64,000 bases of DNA, taken from the NCBI RefSeq assembly GCF_032854445.1, contig NC_088307.1:4464001-4528000 (forward strand), in the 5' to 3' direction. A model generated the notes under the pieces. That model was not told the origin of the DNA, ran no database searches, and saw nothing but the letters and a program-made list of their open reading frames with translations. Every line of letters begins with the position of its first letter. Within the stretch, counting starts at the first letter, position 1. Positions 11,801 to 25,900 of the stretch are shown here, piece by piece. A program made the position numbers and the translations under genes. This DNA comes from Liolophura sinensis. Taxonomy: Eukaryota > Mollusca > Polyplacophora > Chitonida > Chitonidae.

Positions 11801-13892
11801 CATGTTGTGTTCATCCCAATACATACGTGTTTTGTTCATCCCAATACATACATGTTGTGTTCATCCCAATACATACATGTTGTGTTCATCCAAATACAAA
11901 CATGTTGTGTTCATCCAAATACATACATGTTGTGTTCATCCAAATACACACGTTGTGTTCATCCCAATACACACATGTTGTGTTCATCCCAATACATACA
12001 TGTTGTGTTCATCCCAATACACACATATTGTGTTCATCCAAATACAAACATGTTTTGTTCATCCAAATACACACATGTTGTGTTCATCCCAATACATACA
12101 TGTTGTGTTACTCCCAATACATACATGTTTTGTTCATCCCAATACATACAAGTTTTGTTCATCCAAATACATACATGCTTTGTTCATCCCAATACATACA
12201 TGTTGTGTTCATCCAAATACGTACAAGAAGTGTTCATCCAAATACATACATGTTGTGTTGATCCAGATACATACATATTGTGTTCATCCAAATACGTACA
12301 AGAAGTGTTCATCCAAATACATACATGTTGTGTTCATCCAGATACATACATATTGTGTTCATCCAAACATATATGTCGGTATGTAATTCCTGAGGCGATA
12401 TCAGGAAAATCATTGCTTTTGAACTTGAATTTCATGGTCTCACATCTGATTCTTAAAGAAAGTATAGGATTAATCAGTGTGCAATTCTTTTCTTTCTCCT
12501 TGTGACGAATGAAAAAGGTAGGGATTTTAGAGAAAAGTACAACAAATTTTATGTAAGACTTTAGGGATGCTTTTTGGTAGGCTTGGTCAGTTTGCCTCCT
12601 ATGAACATATTTTTAATGATGGCCTGATTTATCCTAATTTTTCTCTTCACCACTAGGTGGCCTTGAGGAGCCTACATTGGGTGACCTGAAGAATATTGCC
12701 AAAGATACCAAAGACCTATTTTCTGGTAAACAGCACTAAACACTGTATGAACAAAATACAACTTCTAAGTATCGGTTTGTATAACTGTAGATCACTGCCT
12801 TCGCATTAATGTGAAATACACAGTGCCTTAGCTGTGCAGGTGAAAATCTGTGGGAGAGTATGTCAGTTAGTTGCCTAAAACTGGTGGTTTAATCCTGGTA
12901 CTCTGTTTTCCTTGACGTTTAAAACGTTTTTATATACATTTGGAAAATGTACATGTATGATTACTGTTTCTAAGTGATGGTAGTACAGCGCAGATTTACT
13001 GGATAGTAAAACCTGATTTTTTTTTTGTAATATCACTATGAATATTCAGGTGAAGCATCTCAAATAAATAGAGTACGTGGGAAGGTCTGTCAGCAACCTG
13101 CGGACGGTGGTGGGTTTCCCCTGGGCCCTGCCCATTTTCCTCAAATCATAATGATGACCGCCATCGCATAAGTGAAATATTCTTGAGTATTGCGTAAAAC
13201 ACCAATCAAATGAATAAATAAATCAAATAAATCAAATAAATAGAAATGGCTTTGAAATCTTTCGTTTCAACATATGATGTTGTTGTATCAACAGATATCA
13301 TTCAATTCTTGTGTGGCCATTTGTCTGGAGTTTTGTCGAGGGGCCTTCAATAACAATCATATAAACAATTGAGTATTAAATGTCATTTGATGCAGTGTAT
13401 TAAACCACATCATTATCACATTTTAGGAATAATTATAAATAAATTAGGACACTTGCTGTTTTGAATATGATTTTAATTGAAATTGATTTTAGAACTTTTG
13501 ACCACACCACCTGGATTTGAAGCTGGAATGGACTTCACAGAAGGAGTCGAGGGTGAAAACACAGGAGAGTTATCCAAGAAAGGAGATAATCAGATGAGGA
13601 CAAGTGCACCTGGTATTATAAAGCTATCTGACATACTGGCTCAGAGTGAGGAGTTTGATTTTGCGGAAGATGACACGAGTCAAAATGATATATCAGGCAC
13701 TCCGGTATGTGTAAAGTGACAAACAGATAAGGGGTAAAGTGGAAGTCAAACCTGCAATCATCTTTTCAATCAACTTTTGAACCAAATGTGTGCATTTCAT
13801 TCGCATGGCCTTCCAGTGAGGCAGCGCTATAGATGCATATATATGACTGTGTTGTGAAATGAAGAAAATAGGATGCTTTATTCTGGACATAT

Positions 13893-13967
<75 letters not shown>

Positions 13968-16900
13968 CCCCGATGGCTCAGTTGGTAGAGTGTCCACTTC
14001 GGGAACAGTAAAGCCAGGGTCAGTCCTGCATCGGGTCACAACAAAGACCTTAAAAGAGGAGGTTGTAGCTTCCTCGCTTGGTGTTTAGCATTAATTGGAT
14101 AGTGCAACGACTGGTTGACATGTATGTGCCGGTGTAGTGGCACGGGTGGGGAAGCTTACTTGCCTTGGGTAAGTGTTTTCAGCGAAGCAGCACTAGATAA
14201 AAGACCAGTCGAAATTTGTCAACAACACGCACATTACGCGTACATGCACTCTGAGGACACTTTCATATGACTGAAAAATCGTTTAGTATGTTATTAAACC
14301 CTACGCACGCACTCACTCACTCACTCACTCACTCACTTACTCCAGACATAGATGAGTCCATATACATGGTTACAGCTGTTTCAGTGCAAAACACTGAAAA
14401 TGTGGTGCATGTCCTAATATGTACAAAATGTACCCATCTGTTACAGAATAAGCACACCTGAAAGGGAGAAAGTGTATACACATCAGATTGGTGTACAATG
14501 TGTAAAATAAGGTTTCACTGGACTTGATTTGTGATTTGCATGAGTGCATGCTTTTGTAAGTAGAGCGTTAAAAGCTGATACGTCATTGACAGCAAACACT
14601 GAGTTAGGACAGGAGCCAAAGCTGCGATTCATGAAGCTGTTGTTATAGAAGGAGAGTAGGAACTACAGAGTGAACATTTTGAGGAGCAGTATACCTAAAT
14701 AAGGACATTTTAACAGCAGGAGTGCAGTCTTTGAATTCATGCAAGAAGACATGAATGCACAGTTTTCAGCATAGAGAATCAGTATCTTTATTATCATTTA
14801 AATCTCGTTTCAAACTAAGTAGACCTGCGACTCAGCATAGAGCAAAAAGTTGCACAGAGGGTGGGTGTTATGTACAAATAAAACCCTATTCGTTTCTGAA
14901 GTATAGAAGTTTTACTTCGCCATTGACTGATAGAATGCATTGATTGAGATCATGTAAAGCAGCATTATCAGACATGTAACTGATGTGAGATCACTCTCTG
15001 TATAAGACTTTCCCTGGTTTGCTCACAGAACATTTTGATAATGACATCTGATGAACTACCTTAGAACCATTCTAATAAGTTTCAGATGTTGAAATAATGT
15101 GAAAAACATTTTAGGAAAACTAATTGTTTTTGTGCCCTTTCTTTTAAAGAAACTAATATTTAAATTTAAAGCATTTGTGAGCAAAGTAAAAGTAAAAACT
15201 TCCCGAATCTTTAAAAATTTTTGGTGCATTTTGTAATGTAACCTTGTTGTAGAGTGAAATGAACAGCTATGTTTACTGTTTGCACAGGCTGTTGCTGCTG
15301 ATGACAAACCCCAGGTACAGAGAAGTGAGAGTCTGGAGAAGCTAGTTGAGGTGAGGTGTGCTGTTTGTTCTGTGTGTGATCTAACACCATACTTGACCGG
15401 CAAAGCCTGTAACTTTTGGAAAACACTCAGCAACACACCAAGGCCTTCTATCGCCCTTTTCATTGACTACATGCTCTAAATCCTTCAGCAGTCTAAATCT
15501 GCTGAGCCTTTTATCGTTTGTTTGTCTATTAAATTGAACCAGTTACTTGTGTGACTTTTTACGTATCCTGAAGATGACAAATGAAATTTTGTCAAAATGT
15601 TGACACGTCAAATATGCGACTTCTCAGTTTTTCACAGTATTTATGCTTTTGCATAATGCTCTGGCAGCTTGCTTTTTGAAAACAATTCACTATTTCTCTA
15701 TACATAAATTTATATGTAAAAGATGTGTATATGTATAAGACTAACCATGAAGGGTTGAAAATATTTTCAGTTTTCCAGATTAGTGCAGTTCACTTATGGT
15801 GGCCTCAGTCCCCCATTAATTTTTGATAAGAGACAATGTTAACGTTTAGCACTGTAGCTCAGTCCCAAACATTCCATGGCCAATAAGCTTTGGTGCATAT
15901 CTGGCCCAGTCTGTTAAAAAGCAGTAATAAAAATCTTCACATTGCATGACTGTCAAAATCTGGACTCTTCCATGCCAACACGAAAAGGACGTCACTCACA
16001 GCCTCATCACTGCCTTTCTCCTTGTGTCCAGAATTTCAAACTGTCATCATTAAAGCTCATACCTGCCTAAACCTTAGACAATTTTCATCATTTTGATACC
16101 CGGCATGCACCTGCACACAAAAAATGGCAGGCTGGCAGCGAAAAAAGACTTCACACTGTAAATACCCAGAATTACATTCGTCCTCCAGAGAAACGGAAGT
16201 GCTAATGAGGTCCAATAAAGTACACAGTTTACATGCAGTGATTAATTAGTTAAATCTTAGTAACGAATGTAATGCTTTTGCAACTCTTTTTTAAGTTGTT
16301 GACATCTTTTTTTTTTTTTTGGAAGATATTGGGAGGCCATATGATGCAATGCTTTGAAATCTAATTAGCCTGCTATGTTATGTCTGTTTCAATGTCTTCC
16401 TGTTACACCATGATCAAACAGTGTGAAAAATACAACTGTTTCCAACAAAAATCTTATGTAGGGTACATGTTGTAAGGTAAACCTGTGGAAATTGGATGGT
16501 GTCAGACTTAATTGGTAGAGTTATACCCCTTATTGGTAGTGTCAGGAGCTAGGGGGATTTCTCTATTCACTGAGTATTGAATCTTTTAATTTTCCATAAT
16601 ATTATAGGCATTGATGTTTTTGTTTCTTTTTAAATTATATTTAATAGTTGTGAATTTGTCAGCTTATTAGCTTAAGTACAAACTCAGGTGAATAACTTGT
16701 AACTGTATCTTTCAGGACTCTGACAGTACCAGTGGGAAAATGCCCGTCCCTGACACCCCAGCTGCTACACCCGTCACACCAAAGGTTGAGTGGGCGGTCA
16801 AGGTGGACATCAACAGACCTGTGGATGACTTCCACAAGAGGGTACCAGTGATGGCTCGTGTGGTGAGTGGAGATTACTACAGTGCTTATATGCATGGATG

Positions 16901-19900
16901 TTCAGGTCGTCTGGCGTAAAGTTAATACGAAATTACATGCCTGTTGTACATCACACCAGAGCCTTTATATAGAAAGAAAACAAAGAATAACATAAGGTGG
17001 CGCTAGTGTGAGCAATTAGTACGTAAAAAATGGATCGTACTGCAGTATCTACAATGTTAAATGTATAAGTTTCTATCGTAACATTATACTGTCTTTAATA
17101 TTACGCCATTATGTTTAACTGGATAGGGAGCATTTGACATCAATAAAATGACGTGAAGGTCCAGCTGCCCAGTGTTTAGAAGGTCCTCATTTCTAAATGG
17201 GTGTTTATCTGTCTGCATCTTCCATTGCATTATGCAGTTAACACTGTAACTAGATTCTAGCCTACTTGTGGTGTGATTGTGGTGCAATTTTCGTGTGCCA
17301 GTTGCGCACCTTGTGCTGTGCTGTGCTGTACTGAACTGTGCTGTACTGAACTGTGCTGTAACTGTTGGTTTGTTCTTCACAGTGGCCGTTTGAGCTGGAC
17401 ACATTTCAGAAGCAGGCTGTTCTTCATCTGGAGCAGCATGAGTGTGTGTTTGTGGCTGCCCACACATCAGCTGGGAAAACAGTGGTGGCCGAATACGCTA
17501 TAGCCTTATCACTCAGACATCTCACCAAGTTAGTACATCATGTGTTCATTCGCAATTCTGAAAAGATGTGAAATATGCACTGCTGTCTGAAATTTAATTT
17601 GATACAAATCCAGATACTAGGCAAAAATCAGGTTAAGATGATCTTCGTCAACAAAGATTTTTAAATAATTTTTTTTTTTCAGCTTTCTTGAATTAAACAT
17701 TTTCATTCCTCACTGTTTTCCCTCTGACTTTCTCAATAATAGTGTATAATACCTATGATATCCCGTTGCAGGACTATCTACACTTCCCCGATAAAGGCCT
17801 TGTCCAATCAGAAATTCAGAGAGTTTCGTAATGCGTTTGGTGATGAGAATGTGGGGTTAGTGACGGGAGACGTTCAACTTAACCAGACGGCTTCCTGTCT
17901 AATTATGACCACGGAAATCCTCAGGTGAGATTCAGATGTGTATTTGTAGCCCACTGTAGTCTTTCATCAGTGCTATTACGAGTTCATATCCACATCTTTT
18001 TCTTTGATTGAGGATTTCATACAGGTGATGAACCTTTTTCGTGCTTTTGCATCCACCACAGTGATGGCGACTTTCTTGGGTGATTTAATGGAGCATACAC
18101 CACGAAATATCACTCAAACGAAAACAAGAACTTCAGGCATTTCGTGCGTTTGTTCCAGATTGTAACATGGATTAAGACATCACCCTTAATAAGAAAAGCA
18201 TTCTCAAGTGTTTTTGTGATGAGGTATTAATTATGACGGCTTTATAAGGCAGTAACCAAACATACTGTTTCAAAATCCTGTCCTTTGCTTAACTTTACAC
18301 TCAGTATTCTATATACTGTATTTCTCCACGTGTTTGGTATGTAAAATAGACTTTCACAAGCACAGAAAAAAACCTTAAAATGATACTTTTGATGCCAACA
18401 TGTAAGTGTTTTGATCAGAAATTAATCAAACTTTACCAAAAACTTCATTAAGATGGATGAAATGATCTTGATAATCAAGCAAAATGTGCCACTTGAAAAA
18501 TGCTAAACGATAGGTGAAATAAGGGTGTAATTTAAGGTTGTCTTGCATAAAAATGTTCTAGTATGGTCGTCATACCTATTCTGCATTTCAGATCAATGTT
18601 GTACAATGGCTCGGATGTGATCCGTGATCTGGAGTGGGTGGTGTTTGATGAAGTCCATTATATAAACGACACCGAGGTGAGATACAGGATTTTTGGATCC
18701 AAAATACACAGCTTTATAAAAACATAATGATACATGATACTGTCACTTTATGGTATGAAAGGGTTAATCTGCCAATGTTAACATTGGCATACGGGAAATA
18801 TAGAACACTGATTAAACATAATTAGATTCATGGACTTCTGACCCATGTCCTTCTGACCCATGTCCTTGGGTAGGATTAGTCATCAGATGTTGCAAAAATA
18901 ATGATATTCAACCAGTGGTTTTATCCAAAAGCGAATACTACCACATTAAAACACAGACAAGTATCCTTACATGTCAAATGCCGTAAAGCAGTGATAAAAT
19001 TTTGCACATGGGTGTCACTCCATTGTCGTAATGACGCATCTCAATAATATGTAATCTTCTCTAGCGGAAGGCATAAGAATGTATTCCTCAGGCCCCAGGG
19101 TCACGAAACTGTCTTAGACTTAAGCCAGACTTCAATTTCACCAATTTCAGTTTTGTCATAAACTTGTAAAGAGAACTCTTAAATAATTAAAATCAAAAAT
19201 TCCTCAGGTAAGTCACAGTTATAGCAAAGTAAACTGTTTTGAAGTCAATACAAATCCTGACTTAAAGTCTGAGGCTGCGACATGTTTCTGGGACCATGGA
19301 CCCATTTTTCAAAGCCATTTCTGACTTAAGTTAAAATTTGAAATATGATCTTAAAGCTTATCTTTTGGTTTTAGAAATTTAGAAACTTTTGTTCACCTCA
19401 TCAATATTATCTGAAGAAAATTGTATATACATTACAACTTAATTATAAAGTACCCAAAACTAAGCATTGTGAAAAGGTTTTAAATTTTGACTTTTGTCAG
19501 AAATGCTGTGTGGAATTGACCCCAGCTCTTTGGTACATGTACTCGGCACTTATTGAACCCGGGTCCCACACCCCTTTAACTCCCTGCTGTTTATCATTGT
19601 TTATTTCTGCTAATTGTTGTTGGCAGAGAGGTGTGGTTTGGGAGGAAGTACTGATCATGTTGCCAGAGCACGTCAATATCATCTTGCTTAGCGCTACCGT
19701 CCCGAACACCATAGAGTTTGCTGATTGGATTGGGTATGGATTGTTGCTAATTTCCCTGAGTATGGGAGATCAGATCGTTGATGTTGTATAAGTGAAAATT
19801 CTTGAGATAAACGCTAAATAACAGATGGCATCATGAATAATGTGGACAGTTTCTTCACTATTAGGAGTATGGAAGTGGGTAGTGGAAGAAATTTCAGTTC

Positions 19901-22900
19901 TTGAACCTTGCACAGTCCTGCACTATGTTGAAAATTGCATTGTTTGGAAGTGTTTCGGGAAGTTGCACTGTGAGATGTTTGGAATTGCCTGGAATTTGCA
20001 CTGAGGTCTTCTAAAATGTTTGTGAAAATTGCACTGTGATTTGTTCAAACTGTCTCTGAAAAGTACACTCTCAAGTGTCCCAAGTGTCTGAAAATTGAAC
20101 TCTCATGTCTTTGAAGTGTCTCTGAAAGTTGAACTCTTGTGTCTTTGAAGTGTCTCTGAAAAGTGCACTCTCAGGTGTTTAAAGTGTCTCTGAAAAGTGC
20201 ACTCTCAGGTGTTCAAAGTGTCTCTGAAAAGTACACTCTCAAGTGTTCAAAGTGTCTGTGAAAAGTGCACTGTAAGGAGTTCCACTTTGATGTGTTTGGA
20301 AGTGACTAAAAATTTTGGTTGTTGAAATCTGGACAGGAAAAGAAAAAATCAATACAAAAAGCTTAGGTGAGTACTTCCTTGCTGGAAGCTGTTGCATCTG
20401 TGTACAGGTTTTAGAACTGAAATGTAAACGATATGTTTTGTGTACATTTATACAGAAGAACAGAAAGTTTAGCCTCTCTAAGATTGAGGTGTAAATGATA
20501 TATTGTGTGTACATGTGCACAGAAGAACAAAACAGAAAGTTTAGCCTCTCTAAGATTGAGGTGTAAATGATATATTGTGTGTACAAGCGTACAGAAGAAC
20601 AAAACAGAAAGTTTAGCCTCTCTAAGATTGAGGTGTAAATGATATATTGTGGGTACATGTATACAGAAGAACAGAACAGAAAGTTTAGCCTCTCTAAGAT
20701 TGAGGTGTAAACGATATATTGTGGGTACATGTATACAGAAGAACAAAACAGAAAGCTTAGCCTCTCTGAGAATGAGATGTAAACAATATATTGTGTGTAC
20801 ATGTATACAGAAGAACAAAACAGAAAGTTTAGACTCTCTGAGAATGAGGTGTAAATGATATATTGTGGGTACATGTATACAGAAGAACAAAACAGAAAGC
20901 TTAGCCTCTCTGAGAATGAGATGTAAACAATATATTGTGTGTACATGTATACAGAAGAACAAAACAGAAAGTTTAGACTCTCTAAGAATGAGGTGTAAAT
21001 GATATATTGTGGGTACATGTATACAGAAGAACAAAACAGAAGAAGATCTATGTGATTAGTACCCTGAAGAGGCCGGTGCCGCTAGAGCATTATCTGTACA
21101 CGGGAAACAGCAACAAGACCAGCAACGAACAGTTCTTATTGGTCGATGCCAAAGGAAGCTTCTTAACACAGGGGTAAGTTCAGTCATGATTGGCTGGTCA
21201 GCTGTTATTCTTTTTCTTGCAAAGGCCACCATTAAAAATATGTTTGTTGGGGGGTAACCCTACTGACCTTCCAAAGAAGACCTGTATATTTTTTTATTAG
21301 GTTTTTATTGGATTTTTTAAAAAAAATATTTAATTAAAGTCACACTCTTGTTGATTAAATTTACCAACTTATTTCTTATTACCAACTTATTTAGTTCCTC
21401 CAAACAAAAATTTTTTTAGGAATGGCCCAATTCCTTATTTCTTATTTTGGGGGTTTTCATCAAGACTGGGTGTGATGAAAAAAAAATCGCCTATCTACAC
21501 AAGCTGTGTAAAAACACATTATTCTTTAATGCTACGGTGCAGTGCGTTTGAACTACGGCTATGCTCACGGGACTGCTGCAGTGGCATCAAACGGGCATTT
21601 GATCATACCAAAAACTTTAAAGTGGTACTTGTTAGAGCTGCGCTTGGCGCTCATCACTGAGAGGTTAGAGCAAGGAAGCGGGACTGGTTGGCCCAGTGTC
21701 TTTAAAATGTGACTGGGTGTGGTGTCATGCCTGGTGTCTTTGGCATGATAAAAGTACTTCAGTGGCAGAAGCTCTTTAGGGGCATAGACTCTCTCTGCCA
21801 CAAGAAGACACAGTGTATGTACACACACCTACATGTAATGACCACTCATCGTCATGTGACTAAAAAATGGAAAAACATTGCAAAACCCATACATTCTTGT
21901 ACATATTCTTTGCTTTACAAGCACAAATGTATAAAACCAGCACGGGGCCTCCATGGCTCAGTTGGTTAGCGCGCTAGCGCAGCATTACGACCCAGGAGTC
22001 TCTCATCAATGCGGTCACTGTGAGTTCAAGCCCAGCTAATGCTGGTTTCCTCTCCGGCCATACGTGGGAAGGTCTGTCAGCAACCTGCAGATGGTCGTGT
22101 GTTTCCCCCGAGCTGTGAGCGGTTTCCACCACCATAATGCTGGGCGCCGTCATAGAAGTTAAATATTCTTGAGTACGGCGTAAAACACCAATCAAGTAAA
22201 TAAATAAATAAATAAAAATAGCACACCCTCAGTCATTATTAAAGATGTTTGACTACCAGTACATAAATAATGATATGCAGACTGAGTTAAAAGCTACATG
22301 TATGTGTAGAAATTTTTGAAAAGACTCTGAATGCCTGCCTTGTTTTAATTATGTGACCTGTTTCAGATATATGAAGGCAGTGGCAGCAAAGAAAGAGCGA
22401 GCATCAAAAGCATCTCAGAATTTTGGAGCGAAGGGTACAAGAGGAGGTCATCCTCAACAGGTCTGACGTGTGGAAATTTTGTCATCAAAACAAGCCTTAA
22501 ACCCACAGGGTTGAAATTTTTTTTGTTTTTTTTTTGTTTTTGACAGTGTGCCATTTAGTTAAATTTGCCATTAAAAGAAAACCAAATTCTACCTTATAAT
22601 GTTCCGTTCCATTTTTAAAGGAGAAGAACACTTAAAAACATGACATTATAGGCTGAAAAGAGCACATTTTTTTCTATCTGGTGGTGCCTGCTGCATAATT
22701 TTGGTCATTTTTCCTCGCCATACACGTAAAGCCTGAACACGGCAAAGCTGGCATAAATCACTGAGTTCATCGTGTCCTCCATCTTTAACACACTGTAATT
22801 TGTGCTGGGGGTGTGTTGCCTCTCAGCCAATGAGAGTCGTTAAAACTGCCGGCTTGTTCGTGTAAACTAGGAGCCTAGATCCAACATTCCGTCCAACACT

Positions 22901-25900
22901 CGTGCTGGTTTGGATGCAGCTTTAAGTCAGTACATTTATTACCTTTGGATTGCTTTTGGCACAGCAGTCTGCTCCACCCATTAACTAGACTGCTGTGAGT
23001 ATTCTGGATTACAGCATTCTACATCAATCAATCCAATAAATATATGAACAAGCAAATCATACCTACCTGATTTCAGGACAAGAACACCTGGATTTCCCTG
23101 ATTGACATGCTGAAGAAGAAAGACAAATTGCCAGTGGTCTCATTCATATTTTCTAAGAAGAAGATCGAGGAAAACGCGAGCATGCTTCAGGGTGTTGACC
23201 TGACCAATCAGAGCGAGAAGAGCCGAATCCACATATTCTTCCATCGCTGTATTTCACGCCTGAAGCCTAGTGATCAAACTTTACCTCAGGTAAATATTTT
23301 GTAATGAGTGCATCTGCCCTTCATCTTTTTTCATTCAGAAAGCACATGTGACATGGTGTTAACGTCATATTTCCCACCGAGACAAGCCAGGTCCAAGCTC
23401 TGTAAAAAGACCTCATTCTCTGCTCTGAACTACCTCATAATGAGCATTTACTATAAATAGGGGCTCTTTTAGCTGAGTTGTTAGCATGCCAACGAGGTGC
23501 AATAATTCTGGAGCCTCTCACCATTTTGGTCGCTGTGAGCTCAAGTCCAGCTTATACTGGCTTCCTCTGGGGCCATACTTGGGAAGGTCTGCTAACAATC
23601 TGTGGATGGTCGTGGGTTTCCTCTGGGCCCTGTTTCCTCCCACCATAATGCTGGCTGCCATGTTTTAAGTTAAATTTCCTTGAGTACGGTGTGAAACACC
23701 AAGACCACCCACAGGTTGCTGGCAGACTTATGACTAGAAAGGAGGCCATTGTGAGCTGGACTTGAACTCACAGTGCCGTGAGAGGCTCCTGGGTCATTAT
23801 GTTGCATTGGCACGACAACCACTAGGCCACAGAGGCCACCTAATATGATTTGAGTAGAACAGACTCACAAAATGGTTCTCTATTGAAGGTGAAACGAATG
23901 GAGGATATGCTGAAGAGAGGCCTGGGCGTCCATCATAGCGGAATACTACCTATCCTGAAAGAAGTCGTAGAGATGCTGTTCCAGGAAAATCTTGTCAAGG
24001 TAACCGCAGTTTTGTCTTTTTTGATGGATATTGATAAAGTTAGGCTGTAAAGCTCACATCTAACGTTGACTGCTAAGAGTGACAGAAATAGTTTGTTTTA
24101 TTAATCAGAAAAATTTTTCGGCAAAACTATAAGCCATCAGTCTGATTAACACAGGTAAGTTCACAATACATGAAGCTGCAACCTCCCTCTACTAGTGGAT
24201 GTTGTTATGCACTCTGGCACATCTTAAAGTGAAAAGTCCCTGTTAAAGATGAGAGATCAACAAATTTGATCATCCGACTCAACCTGAAAATCATTTTTTA
24301 CATACGTCAAAGTTTAAAACCTTGTCACAGTGCTTAGTTTTTGGTGCAGGAGGTGAAATGTTTCTCAAGATAACATATATGAGTTGGTCATAACTTTGAT
24401 TCCTAGTGTGTAATATTAAGCTTTACGGCTGTATTTCAAAAGTTTGATTCCAGTCAGAAATGTCTTTGTGCAATCGGCCCCTCTGTAGCATGAGGAGTCA
24501 CATGATATAAAGTTGTACATATCCCCTGGCTGACATTGAGAAGAAAAGGATTCCATCAGCAAATGATATCTTTGTGTGCTCAATCAAATTTGGGTGAACC
24601 ACTTTAGGGTGTCATGTAACACAGAACTTGGGACTACTCTCCCACACAGACAATGCATTGACCAATTATGTCTGGTGTCTTCTGCATGGCACTTCAGTGA
24701 GGCAGGAAAGGAAAGTGCCTTTTCAGAGGCACATAAATGTCATAAAATATTATTGTCGGTGCTGAAACTTACTATTTTCCAGTAGAATATAATCTCATGT
24801 TCCAAGCAAACCTCTAAAGACCTTTCTAACATCAGTGGAACTCTCAGAATCAGGACAAATGGGCAAGTTAGTCATGAACGAAATTTGTGTCAAGTGTTAA
24901 AACCAGGGTACTGCAGGAAGATCCTGTTACGATGAAATAAATTAACATTAAACCCTAAAGCCTGGAACAGCTACAAACAACACACCAGCTTCCATACAGT
25001 TACTCACTTCACATATGATATTCACCTCATGACTTATCCACAGGTGTTGTTTGCAACGGAGACATTTGCCATGGGTGTGAACATGCCGGCAAGAACAGTG
25101 GTGTTTGACACAATCCGCAAACATGACGGCAAGGGTTTTCGTAACTTGTTAGCAGGGGAGTACATCCAGATGGCTGGCCGTGCTGGAAGACGAGGGCTTG
25201 ACACGACCGGCACTGTCATCATTCTGTGTAAGGGCGACGTCCCGGAGACCAGCGAACTACACAAGATGATGCTGGTAAGGAACTGTAAGATGCAGTGTGT
25301 GTTTAGCGGAAAGAAGACTGTCAATCAGTGTTGACTATATAAAGCAAAACAGTATTTTTCGGGTTTCTATTTGTGGCACATTTATTGGGATTTGTTTAAA
25401 AAAAATAGAAAATGAGTAACTTGACAAGACACCAAATGAATACAAGTACTGTATTTTACCTAAAGCTTGGCATATAAAAACACACTTTAAAAGGTATTTT
25501 AATATAATGATGCCTTTGATGCCAAGACTGAAGTTTTCATTGAAATTAATTAACTGTGGCTATATAAAGCGTATGAATAATTTAGAATTCCAAAAATGTG
25601 TAAATGTCTCAAAGATGCTAAACATTAGGTAAATTGGAGTACATGGGCGCAGCCATGTTGGGCTGACACATACAAATACTGAATTCATTGGTGGCTCCCA
25701 GATTTGTTCCTGTCCATCTGTGCATGTGTCCTGACCATCAGTGAGAGCGAGCGTTAAGAGAAATAACATAAAGAAATGATTAATACTTCTCAGGGCAAGC
25801 CGACAAAGCTTGAGTCTCAGTTTCGCCTGACGTATTCAATGATCCTCAACCTGCTGCGCGTGGAGCAGCTGAAGGTGGAGGACATGATGAAGAGAAGTTT

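Larger units (their letters stand above)
8813..16862 (+). other. Ski2 exons 1-8: N-terminal region (residues 1-316)
   Basis: These exons encode the N-terminal arm that precedes the helicase core and, in the known complex, contacts SKI3 and SKI8. Conserved landmarks are FGLPP (about residues 41-45), the RRPPGPESQ stretch with YPFWPGG in exons 4-5, and [10 protein letters not shown] in exon 6, all with clear human counterparts. Exon 6 contains an acidic low-complexity stretch ([10 protein letters not shown]). Exon 7 encodes only 21 residues. The sequence between these islands is poorly conserved, as is usual for the family, so small errors in exon ends are most likely here. Confidence 0.85.
17383..25274 (+). 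other. Ski2 exons 9-17: two RecA-like helicase domains
   Basis: The core runs from about residue 317 to 745. Visible motifs: [10 protein letters not shown] (Q-like), Walker A HTSAGKT (343-349, Lys348), [12 protein letters not shown] (Ia), GLVTGDV (Ib), DEVH (435-438, motif II), LLSATVPN (III, SAT 466-468), the Ski2-type linker [14 protein letters not shown] (across the exon 12/13 junction), FIFSKKK (IV, about 583-589), [17 protein letters not shown] (V) and [12 protein letters not shown] (VI, from 710). No catalytic residue is missing. The split codon at the exon 12/13 boundary places the RTKQKK motif right at the start of exon 13, the sequence duplicated in the upstream intron. Confidence 0.95.

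Noticed and set aside
11577-12505. Three long overlapping open frames (223-292 codons) with repeating Cys/His peptides
   Set aside because: They are translations of a 25-bp tandem repeat that lacks stop codons in all frames and lie within a Ski2 intron.
15056-15463. 135-codon minus-strand open frame
   Set aside because: Antisense to Ski2 exon 7 and flanking intron; no domain and low-complexity parts.
20239-21034. Minus-strand open frames of 207 and 259 codons
   Set aside because: The 72-bp (24-codon) array produces periodic peptides; the sequence is copied from the plus-strand Ski2 exon 13 junction.
21944-22010. tRNA gene
   Set aside because: A and B boxes belong to a SINE head that continues into the SINE body and tail and does not form a complete cloverleaf.
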